DNA from: Hygrophila difformis
Lineage: Eukaryota; Streptophyta; Magnoliopsida; Lamiales; Acanthaceae
Direction of reading: 5' to 3'
Length of the DNA stretch: 64,000 nucleotides
Assembly: GCA_030278955.1 (NCBI GenBank)
Contig: JAOANR010000014.1
Coordinates: forward strand, 38,701,453-38,765,452
The position numbers and the translations under genes were made by a program. Each line of letters starts with the position of its first letter. Position 1 is the stretch's first letter. The notes under the pieces were generated by a model that did not search any database, was not told where the DNA came from, and saw only the letters and a program-made list of their open reading frames with translations. This document shows, piece after piece, positions 41,947-51,841 of this stretch.

Positions 41947-43525
41947 AAATGTATTTTTTTTTTAATATGCACAAACACTCAAATATCATCCCTTTTGAGA
42001 TATAATGCACTAAAAATAAAAATAAGTAAATAAAAATACTACCTAAAAACTAAAGAAAGAAAAAAGAAAAAATAATGAGAACAGGATAATAAAAAAAATG
42101 AAAAGAACTAAAGCTAGCAACAGAATTAAATAAATACAAACCATTCAAACAAACTAAAATTAAAGTAAAACCTACACTAAATCTATCAAGGGATAAACAT
42201 CAAGTGTTTATACATTTATTAAATCTAAATAAAGCATTAAATCTAACTAAAAATAATAAAAATGGTCAAATGACTAAATTGTAAAAATAAAGCAAGTAAT
42301 ATTATGGAAGTGATCCATAATAAAATTTTTGAATATTTTCTTGATGATTTCACTAAACCCAAAACATGGTTCAACAACACCCATTAAATTGAATGTTCAA
42401 AACCCAAAATACTAATCTAATAAACTGAAATTATGAATACTAGCTACACTAATTTATTATAAAACAGAAATTAAAACTAAGCTAAAATCTACTTCTATAT
42501 TGCATAAAATAAATTAAACCATCTATCCTAAATTATTTTGGAGAGCACACCGTGTGCCTCCAAGAAAATGAAAAAAAACTGAAATGTAGCTAGGTTACTG
42601 TTCAAGGGGGTGGGAGATATATTTATAGAGAGTAGGAAAAACCCTAGGCCCATTTAAAGCCCACCATGTCGCAAGACATACCACCATGTCGTGAGACTCA
42701 ATCTGCCTTGCCACATAACATAAAAATTGGAGAATGCACTTCGGGGCTTCCACAGCAAGGGGCGGGTGCACGAGGTCCTGAGGGAAAAGATGAAAATCTT
42801 GTGCCTGCGGGAGCTGAGGTCCCGGGACCTTTCAATTCTTTTGACATGTGAGGAATTTGAATTGAAGTGGGCTGGTTCTGCTTTTCTTTTCTCTCTCATT
42901 GTCGTGAGAGTAGCATCCTGTGAGACTCTATTTTCCTGTCCCCAAGACCATATTTCTCCTGTCCCTAAACATCCCTCGCTGTCGCAAGACCATTTTTTTC
43001 TGTCGTGAAAAATAGTTTCGCGTCATGGCCTTTTTTCCTCTTGCGACAGGAGTAGCTTTTCTGTGCTGGGTTTTCTTTTTCTTCTCTTTCGTAAGCCCTT
43101 TTCTCTCTCTTTCTTTTTTATTCCTTTTTCTGCTGTCTCGTTCCCATTTTCAATTGATTGGGGGCAGTAGCTATTGGAGCGAGATGGGAGTCGGTGGTTG
43201 AGGAGCCCACGGCTGCCAGAGATGGTGAAGGTGGGCGGCGAGCTCAGAGCTGAATCGCGGTGGTCCGGGGGCTTGAAGATAAAGATTAAGCTCGACGAAG
43301 TCCATGGCTGACTGATTGGTGTTCGGAAAAAGGAGAAAGGCCGGTGAACAGATCTGGAAAAGATGAAGCTGCTCGAGATGAAGGGAGATGGTGGTTGGGG
43401 GTTTTTTTATCCTCTGCCGGAGATGAGCGAGTCGCCGGCGGTGAGGAGGAGGAAGAAGGGCAGTGGCGGTAGCTCGCCGGAGTGATGAGGACGATGATGG
43501 CCGGAAAAATGACGGAGCGGCAGTG
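41947..43525. other. AT-rich then GC-rich interval, no gene
   Basis: 41947-42660 is A-rich without features. 42661-42710 and 42898-43060 again contain GTCGCAAGAC, GTCGTGAGAC and CTTGCGACAG words like the palindrome array. 43180-43525 is GC-rich with GCCGG-type strings and frames open in several phases; no domain is recognisable. Confidence 0.5.
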
Positions 43526-43836
43526 TGCCATGGATCAACAAAGAAAAACAATAGATCTACAAAATACAAGGAAGGAAGAAAGATACAAGAAAGGAAAAAT
43601 AAGGATAGGGAAGCTCCAATATTGAAGAAAATGTTGAGATGGAGATGCAAGTGAATCCCGGCAACACCTTCTCCTCCAAATGCTCCAACAATGGATGTTC
43701 GATCCCGGATTTGCTTCAAGAATCCGATTTGTGTGGACTAGCCCATGTCTAGAACACGGTTGGGTTGAGATTTCTTTCCATTGAGGGTTTTCGGTTCCCA
43801 CAAACTCTAAGTGATCTTTGGAAAATAAGAGAGAAG
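43526..43836 (-). repeat. 3' LTR of the gag-only element, truncated
   Basis: Its minus-strand end is CATGGCA, matching the right copy. Homology stops at 43836, where the gag sequence starts; the first part of the LTR is missing. Confidence 0.85.
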
Positions 43837-43837
43837 A

Positions 43838-44376
43838 CATGTCCTGGACTTGAACAATATTCGCAAGAAGACATTTTCGCAAGAAGACATGTCCTGGACT
43901 TGACGCCATGTCCTCGACTTGAACAATATTCGCAAGAAGACATTTTCGCCTTTGGCTTCGCCGTGGGCATCGGACTGGTTATGGGTTTAACCGTGGTCGG
44001 AGTGCCGAGCTTGTCTCCGTTGAGCTTATCCTGCAAATATCTTTCCACAAAGAACGCTTCATCTATGACCTGATCGAGAGTTTTATAACTGGATCACATG
44101 CGTTCAAAAATTTCTTTCCGTAGGCCTGTCAGGAAATCCTTCGATTCTTGTTTCGCAGTTTCTTCTTTGCCTGATCGCCTTTTCAGATCAATAAATTCTT
44201 TGGCGTACGCTTTCACGGAGGTGTTACCCTGCACTATCGCCTGATATTCTGAAGTGGCCTCGGCCCTGAGCTTTTCTAGAAAATATTTCTAGTCCATTAT
44301 CTTGATCAGTTGTGCCCATATGGTGACGGGGTTATATCCTTCCGTTGTATTTTCTTGACCGTCAACAGCCACCACT
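43838..44376 (-). pseudogene. Gag core and zinc knuckle of the gag-only element
   Basis: It continues in other phases with YFLEKLRAEATSEYQAIVQG, SVKAYAKEFIDLKRRSG and FLTGLRKEIFERM, the typical gag L..QG..SV..Y..EF..L pattern, interrupted by a TAG (after KIMD) and a TGA (after FERM). Then CEYCSSRGH of a CCHC-like knuckle, present twice because of a 43 bp duplication (43838-43880 and 43907-43949). Confidence 0.75.
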
Positions 44377-45174
44377 CTAGGGCCATCCTCGAAAGCTCTG
44401 TGTGGCTACTTGAAAAACCTCGGCTTCAGTATAGGATTGACTCTTCAGTACGTTCTCCATTTGTTCCTTCCAATCAATGTATCTTTGTGGATCAGGATAC
44501 CCTCGGAACTTGATATGGGACAATGGCAAGTGTGGAGAATTTGGCTCTAATTCTAGGTTCCCTTCGGGTCGGCCTCTATCATACACATGTTCCTTATCCG
44601 GTGGAAGAGATTTTCTTTCTTTCACATCATCGGCCTTTGGATGCTTTGAGGATTTTGCTGGTCTTCTGAAATTGAACTCCTCTTCAATAATGTCTGCTAT
44701 CCGTACATCTAGGATATGCTGAAGTTCTTGCTTCACCGTATCCATTACTTGGTCGTATATGGATTGTGGGTCCACAATTCGGTGATCAACCTCTTCTGCA
44801 ATAAAATTTATTTTGGATGTGAGGCTACCAGACAATGCAACATATTTTGAATGAAGTAATTCAGAAAGTTCTTCCATGTGTCGAAGGACTTCCTGTGTAA
44901 GCTTGGTGGAACAGCGAGCCATCAAATCGTCATTTGTTACTTCTTCGGCTTGTTCTCGAATTTGAGCTTCTAGCTTGTCTCCCAATTGTTCCAGCTCATA
45001 CTCCAATTTTCCATCTATCTGTCCGGCTAGTTCATCAATCTGGTCCTCCAATTTTTCAGTCCAATTCCTTTCAGCTTGACAGATTAATTTCTTGACCCTT
45101 TCAATTAATTTCTGGCCATTTTTCTCAGAAAAATCCTTAACATATTTTTTGGAAAATGATGCAGTGGCATCCAT
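44377..45174 (-). pseudogene. Central coiled-coil and gag N-terminal region of the gag-only element
   Basis: 265 codons. First a further coiled coil (LEDQIDELAGQIDGKLEYEL), then charged linker, then LPLSHIKFRGYPDPQRYIDWKEQMENV, which matches the start of the retrotransposon gag domain (PF03732-type W..x.E..F block). Ends by frameshift before RVVAVDGQENT. Confidence 0.78.
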
Positions 45175-45200
45175 TCGTAATTCTAGTTCAGTTGAAAAAA

Positions 45201-45587
45201 TTATGAATGCTCTTGTAAATCAGTGGCTTGCTGGTCCAGTGCACCAGTAAGAACTTCAACTTTTCCATTGAAGTCATCAGTAACTTCGCCAATTCTCTCG
45301 TTCACCCTCATTAGTGAACTGTCAATCTTTCTTTGACCTTCGGTGGCAACCTTGGTTAATTTCTCATGCAGATCGGAAGAGAGACTGGTATGCTCCTTCT
45401 GGATTTTGTTGTCCACCTGTTTTTCGAGACCTGAAAATTCATGATTTAAGACATCAAATTTATTTTCAAGGTTCCCAATCTTTCCATTAAGATGTTCAAA
45501 CTTAGAGTTGACATCTTGTTTCATTCCCGTGATCTCCTGCTTCATTTCCATGACATTGGCATTCAGAGTCCTCAGTAACTCCATCAT
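45201..45587 (-). pseudogene. N-terminal coiled-coil region of the gag-only element
   Basis: It starts at MMELLRTLNANVMEM (45587; the open frame extends upstream through an AT-rich, hydrophobic, probably untranslated stretch to 45704). The whole segment is heptad-like (MKQEITGMKQDVNSKF, LENKFDVLNHEFSGLEKQV), predicting a long coiled coil. It ends at a stop after LQEHS, one base out of phase with the next frame. Confidence 0.7.
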
Positions 45588-45704
45588 GGCGGGATCACAG
45601 ATACCTGATATCTCAGAAAATATACTAGGTATATTTATAAAAAGGTTAAAATATAAAATATAATATAATATAATAAAATATAGGAGTGTTTTTTCCTCAC
45701 ACAA

Positions 45705-46999
45705 ATCTCAAACCCTTGGTGTTGAAAACTTAGGTTCGAAACACAATTCAGTACTTGGGAGGCTCTTCCGGATAAAATTCCACTATTGAGTTGGAGAATC
45801 GGTGCTTGAATTTAAGTACGCACAATGCATGAAACAAAATGCAATGTTCGACTCTATCAATAACCCCCAGGAAATATGTGAAATGCAATGCAATGAAATT
45901 ATGTCACGGTTTTAATTGGCAATTGCAATCCACTAATTCCAAGACCTCACAATATAAAAGTGAACTCACCAAAGTTTTGAAAAGTGGTAGTTCACAACAC
46001 TCTCCCAAATATTGATTCTCACAGATAAAAATAAAAATAAACACTCAATAAAAACAAACCCAATACTTAAGTGGCTTCAATGGCTAGGTATCACAATTTT
46101 ATAAGAGGAATTCCAATGTCTTTATCTCAGATGGAACTTCAACTCGGTGTTCATGAAATAAATCAGAGGAACAATTGTGCCAGTCAAATATATCCACTTT
46201 ATTGTATTACTCAAAATATATGTGCCCAAATTCATCAAACAAAGTCCACACATGGGTCCCACTATGCACACAATACCTTCAATTTGTAAAAGTTGTGCAC
46301 GTGCAAGAGAGGTTGCCAAAAGAAATGGAGACGGGTGGGGGCCACAACAATTGATAATGTCTTGCAAATCTTTTGATTTTTGTAGGCTACCAATCTTTCT
46401 AATCAAGTGTCCATGCCGTCCTACACCTCCCTTTTCAATCACATGCCCATACCCCTACTAACCTTGTGATGATTACTCTATTTTTGAGCTTGAACACACA
46501 GGAATATGGATATTTTGGATTCAGATTTTGAAGCTCAAGAAATACTTGAAGATGACATGAACAAGATGAAGATCATATGAAACTCTCAAGAACACTCAAA
46601 CCCTCATTTGGAATTTTTGGAAGCATATTAGCCAACTAAACACATAAACAATATTCCAAATGCAAACATACACATATGAGAATCAAAATGAGTGAAAACT
46701 AACAACAAACACAAGAAAATATAAGATCAAGAAGCAAAATATGGTAATTTTTGGATTTTTCAACAAGAACTTCAAACTAGCATAACTTGGTCATACGATG
46801 TCCGTTTTCGATGTTCTTTATATATGTAAACACATCTACTCGACGAGAGGAACAAGAATATGAAACCAGATTTCAGAAAATCCCAACGAGCAGATACCAG
46901 ATTTTTTGAAAAGTGGACAGCAAGCTATTTTTGATGCTTTTGATGGATTTTTCGATTTTTATGAGTTCTTGAAGGATGAATCTATTGTTTCTTTGTTTG
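45705..46999 (-). other. Leader of the gag-only element between primer site and gag
   Basis: About 1.3 kb without a convincing ORF on either strand. It is AT-rich near 45640-45700. It probably serves as the 5' untranslated region with packaging signals, as in related elements (inference). Confidence 0.5.
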
Positions 47000-47011
47000 G
47001 CTCTGATACCA
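47000..47011 (-). promoter_or_regulatory. Primer-binding site (tRNA-Met) of the gag-only element
   Basis: On the minus strand TGGTATCAGAGC, nine bases inside the LTR end; this fixes the orientation. Confidence 0.88.
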
Positions 47012-47020
47012 AAATTAGTA

Positions 47021-47331
47021 TGCCATGGATCGAAAAAGAAAAAAAATAGATCTACAAAATACAAGGAAGGAAGAAAGATACAAGAAAGGAAAAATAAGGA
47101 TAGGAAAGCTCCAATATTGAAGAAAATGTTGAGATGGAGATGCAAGTGAATCCCGGCAACACCTTCTCCTCCAAATGCTTCAACAATAGATGTTCGATCC
47201 CGGATTTGCTTCAAGAATCCGAATCGTGTGGACTAGCCCGAGTCTAGAACACGGTTGGGTTGAGATTTCTCTCCATTGAGGGTTTTCGGTTCCCACAAAC
47301 TCTAAGTGATCTTTGGAAAATAAGATAGAAG
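47021..47331 (-). repeat. 5' LTR of the gag-only element (part shared with the left copy)
   Basis: Over 95% identical by eye to 43526-43836. The LTR continues to the right past 47331, probably through the AT tract at 47385-47421, but its outer end could not be fixed. Confidence 0.8.
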
Positions 47332-47378
47332 TGTTCTCATTCAATATTCATGCCAAAAGATGTCTTACAAAGTTAGGG

Positions 47379-47384
<6 letters not shown>

Positions 47385-47421
<37 letters not shown>
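47385..47421. repeat. (AT)n microsatellite
   Basis: About 18 uninterrupted AT units, within or just outside the right LTR of the gag-only element. Confidence 0.95.
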
Positions 47422-47424
<3 letters not shown>

Positions 47425-47496
47425 CAAGCCCAATGAAGGATAAAACAACAAAAGAAATGAAGAAAACATAAAAAATTGGCCTAGGTGCGGAATGTG

Positions 47497-47945
47497 AAGG
47501 TTGGTACATGGTGGTTACAAAGTCGGTATATGTAAGGTGCAGGTTTGGTACATGCACGCCACAAGGTTGGTACGCGGACCTGATGCGGTTTTAGACCGCA
47601 TCGCATGCGATGCGGTTTAAACCGCATGCGGTAGACCGCATCGCAAGGTTGGTACATGACCGCACAGAAGTTGGTGTTCCGCACCAGCAATGTCGATACA
47701 TGGCCGCACGGAAGATGGTACTCCGCTCCAGAAATGTCAGTATATGGTTGCACAAAAGTTAGTATTTCGCACCAGCAAGGTTGGTACACGCATGCGATGC
47801 GGTTTAGACCGCATCGCACATGTAGACCGCATCACCGAATTGGTACATCACACCAACAAGGTCGGTACATGGCCTCATGAGAGTTGGTGTTCCCCACAGC
47901 AACGTCGGTACATCCGCGCATGGAAGTTGGTACATCACATTAACT
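47497..47945. repeat. Degenerate GGTTGGTACATG array with embedded palindromes
   Basis: The word (G)GTTGGTACATG or close variants occurs about 13 times at irregular 20-60 base spacing, often with ACCGCA(C)..GAAGTTGGTGTTCCGCACCAGCAA between. Palindromes include ATGCGGTTTAAACCGCAT inside 47581-47645 and GATGCGGTTTAGACCGCATC near 47800-47820. No gene. Confidence 0.7.
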
Positions 47946-49251
47946 TTCATACCTTAGCCAAATTTTGAGGTATTTAATCCTACATTGTTTATGCTATTAC
48001 AAAATAATATCCGACCATCTTCCGACTTGGCCCAAAATTTATCCGGCGACCGGCGGTGGTTCCGGCCGACCTCCAGCGAACTTCCGGCCAATTTCCGGCG
48101 AGCTCCGTTCGACCTTTCGGCGATGCTCCGGTGCTCCGGCGGCTTCTCCGGTCATCTTCCGGTGACTCTCCGGCGACAGCGATTGCTTCCTACTTCAAAA
48201 GTAGGGAATCCACAATTGGATTCCATCCGGGTCCTTCAATTTTAGTCGGTTCTTTTCTACCTTGTTGGACCGGATCGGGTAATCGGCTCGGTTCATCCGG
48301 ATTTTTACGCCACAGTGTGAATTGGTGATGATGAAGACGCCGGAGCTGGTGGTGGTGCGGTGGCCGTATCTTGTCCGGTGGCTTGAAGAAGATGATGACG
48401 AGGGGAGATAATGATGAGTCTGGTGATGGACTGGGGAAGCAGCGGCTGTTGTCGAGATTTCGCCAGAGGGAGCTGCTGGACATTCCATTCAATTTTGCAA
48501 ATTTGAGAAGATGACCGGAAAGGGGTGAAGCAACGGTTGGAGGTGGATGATGCTTCGCCAGAAATGGAGGTTGAAGATGACTATTGAGTTGTTCCTGGCC
48601 GGAATCTGGAGCAAAAATGGTGGTGGTGGGCTGTTTCATTTGCCCGATTTGCAATTGAGGAATTTAGGGAAGATGACCCCATGTGGGTCCCACCTGAAAT
48701 CACATTAGTGATTTATTCTTTTTTTTAAAATAAATATATAAATATAAATATAGATATATGAAAATTTGTTCTTCCAATTTAATTAATGGGGTTTGTGTTC
48801 CGTCTAATGAATTCGTGTTCCACCGAACAGATAACACCGACCCCTAATTTATCATTCTCAAATTCATCATGAATGGGATTTTTAATATTTTATCTTGTTT
48901 TTTAATTTTTAAAAGAAATTTAATAAAAATAACAATATTTTTGTGTTTTTCAATACCAGCTTATTATTTTTACAAACTTGCATATATCTGTCAAATTCAA
49001 CTGCTGTCTTATTTAAATAAGACCGGAATGCGATCAAATGCCCATGTTTAGATACGGAAAGAGATTGAAAATAATGGTCAATTTTGGCCATTAACATCCT
49101 CACATTTAATATTGATCGTCGCCGAGCAGTCAGAGTCAGTGTTCCTAAGAACATAGACGTTGCATATTCAATATATTTTCGTGGCTTCAAAAATTTCATT
49201 CTTTTTAGATTGGGATAAGACAACCAAAAACTACAAGTATTAAATTCTCTT
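47946..49251. other. Interval before chromovirus copy 3, no gene recognised
   Basis: 48040-48190 is made of CCGGCGA/TTCCGGCG words with frames open in all phases; 48310-48660 is GA-rich; 48700-49250 is AT-rich. No domain or element boundary could be supported. Confidence 0.45.
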
Positions 49252-51818
49252 GGAAATTTATAATACTTAGTACGATAGTAGAAATTATCATGCGCGGAAA
49301 ATAAATAAAGTAAGTGCAGCGGAAAGTAAAATCACGGCCAACATGGCCAAATCCTCGGGTTTAACAGACCCGGTAAAAAAATAGTACGATGCAGAAATTT
49401 AAAATGTCCGTTATGATTTCCCCCAAGTGCATATGCAATGCGTCACTCGACGTACTCTGTAAAAAAAAGAAAATGACAACGGTTGTCAGTATAAAAATAT
49501 ACTGAGTAAGTTAATCCCTAACTAACAAATAAAAGGGGTTACAGGTGTTTAAACTAAAGACTTCGCTTACCGTACGAGAGTTAAAAATACGAAATTTATT
49601 AGCAGCGGAAAAACATGATAAAAGGGCTTAATCTTAAAAGCGTAATTTAAAGCATAAATTAAAATGCATAACTTTAAATACATAATTAAAGGCATGATAA
49701 ATACGATTTAAGCATAATGAAACACTCACACAAGTCTTTTACTTTTCATCCCGTAGACTAAGAAGAGGACACCATACCGGGAGATCACTAACGAGGCAAT
49801 CTCAACATAGGACCACTAACGAGGCAGTCCAAACAATGGGAGACCACTAACGAGGCAGTCTCAAAGATAGTAGGACCACTAACGAGGCGATCCACAAATA
49901 CAGCGCGCGAGATCATTAACGAGGCAATCTCAGATAGTAAGGAGACCACTAACGAGGCAGTCTCAAAGATAATGATAGTATGAAGATCGGCTCAGCCTAG
50001 TGAACGGGATTTTTCGAAAGTTCGTATTTCAAAGTTATCAAATGATCGATATCGCGTTTTCATAGTTCGAGTTTTCTCAGTTTCGAAAAATCCTATTCGA
50101 GGCAGTTTACGCCTTTCTTAATTAAAAATTCATCTTTTCTTCAAAAATTCTGAAATTTTTACAGTAATTCAAAAACACACACACGAACAACTTTCATGTT
50201 TTAAGTTTTTGGAAATAAGGTTCCGAAGTGAGTTGAAATTCGAGTTTATTGCAAAGAATAATTTATGTCTTAAAAACTGTTTTCGTCACAGGTTCGTGCA
50301 ACGCCGATTAAAAATTCATTTCAAAACCAATCGATGTGAAATTTTTACAGTAACTACACAACACATTAAGGAACAATTTTCATGTTTTAAGAATTTGGAA
50401 ATAATGAATTCTTGGTACTCAAAAATCGAGTGCAACTCACTGCATACTCATGGCCCTTAAAACGATTCCAAAACAGTTTTAAAAACTCGGCCGTTTGACA
50501 TATCAAATGAAAACCAAAATCCGTGAAATTTTATATGCATAATCTAGACACAATTATCTACAACTTTTGTTTAGGAATGCAAAGTTAAATCATTGGAAAA
50601 TGGGTGAAAAACATGCATCAAGTTGAATGAAGGAATCTGTCACAGATTTAAATCGTTCGGTTCGATACAGAAAGTTCACGGCGGAATTTGGGATAGCAAA
50701 ACTTAATGTCAACAGCTGAAATTTGGACACAAGATAGATAAAGGTGTTAGGAACAACCTTTATGTTGAAACGTTTTCGGTTTGAATTCCCGAAGGTCGAG
50801 TTTTTGGCGAGTCTTTAAAATTGGACGAAAATAGGGTTTTTGAAAACCGATTTTTGTTACAAGCCTATATCATGAGATTTAAACAACAAACAACCACGAA
50901 AATTTGTGAGTAAGGTTTTAACTTACTTAGAATGATGATAGGGTCGCTGGATTGGGTTTCCGGACGTCCTAGGGTCACGACGAACGGCTAACTTCTCCGA
51001 TCGCTTTTTGTTCGTTTTCCGACGTGAAATCGTAGTAAGGAAATAGTGTTAGAATTCGAGTTTCGGAGACTCATGGACGGATGGAACGCTATATTAAGAC
51101 TTACCAAGGTTCTATGAAGCCATGGCTCAGTCCCGTTCACCTCGTCGTCGCCGGAATGTTCGCCGGAAAGCTTCGTCGGGAGAGTTTGGCTTGGAGAGGG
51201 AGTTTGTGAGTATGGTGGGGAGGGGTTTCTGTGGGATTAGGGCTTTTGAGGCTCCCCAGCCGCCCTTAAGCCTTCCTTAAGGCTGGAATTTGGTTTCCCT
51301 CGAAGGAAATTGTAATTTAGGCAAGAAAATCACCCTTGAATGGAAAGATTACACCTTCAGCCCCTCTGGCGCGGAGGTGGCGCGCACCCACCCCTATGGC
51401 CGCGCGGAGCACGCGTGCCAGGCCTGGCGTCGCGATGCCTTTGGCCGCGCGGACAGCGCGGGCCGGCCGGACCGGCCGGTTCGGCGGTCCGCGTGTTCCG
51501 TCGGGTCTTCCCTCGCTTCCCCTATCGGTTTTCTACGTGTTAGCTCGATTCCCTGGGTCGTCTTCGTTTCGGAATCTTCTCCTTAATCTGGTTACGAGTC
51601 CGGCTTATCGCTCGCAACATTTCCGTGTCCTACTTAGCCTAGTCTAAATTGGTTCCAACACCTCCTATCGTCCTTGTGATCTAATTCGTGATGTATTTTG
51701 TGATTTATTTCGTGACTGAACTTAGAAATTAGTTCTAAGCTGCCTACGTACCCTGTGAAGGGATCAAGTCATGACGTAGTTCAAAACAATTTGAATTTGT
51801 TTTTCCTCGGGTGTTACA
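49252..51818 (-). repeat. 3' LTR of copy 3, missing its 3' terminal 139 bp
   Basis: Homology with the 5' LTR starts at GGAAATTTATAATACTT (49252 versus 57871). It carries six CACTAACGAGGC minisatellite units (about 49780-49970), against seven in the other LTR, and lacks part of the GC-rich insert seen near 60104-60130. Confidence 0.93.
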
Positions 51819-51831
51819 TCCTCCCCCCCTT
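51819..51831 (-). promoter_or_regulatory. Polypurine tract of copy 3
   Basis: On the minus strand AAGGGGGGGAGGA directly abuts the LTR start TGTAACACCC. Only about 10 bases separate it from the pol stop, unlike the long 3' regions of copies 1 and 2. Confidence 0.93.
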
Positions 51832-51841
51832 AAGAATACAG

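Larger units (their letters stand above)
43526..47331 (-). mobile_element. Gag-only LTR element (TR-GAG type), minus strand
   Basis: Two matching LTR segments (43526-43836 and 47021-47331) are oriented on the minus strand, with a tRNA-Met primer-binding site next to the right one. The interior encodes only a long coiled-coil region, a retrotransposon gag domain and a zinc knuckle; no protease, RT or integrase is present. This matches the TR-GAG class of non-autonomous elements. The left copy lacks the beginning of the LTR, and the interior joins it directly after the zinc knuckle, so a deletion has removed the polypurine tract. The full right boundary lies beyond 47331. Confidence 0.8.

Noticed and set aside
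48040..48660. Several ORFs in GC-rich CCGGCGA sequence
   Set aside because: All frames are open on both strands and no domain is recognisable.
51336..51647. GC-rich overlapping ORFs in both LTRs of copy 3 (also 59995-60323)
   Set aside because: Three frames are open at once in a GGCCGCGCGG tract, a compositional effect.
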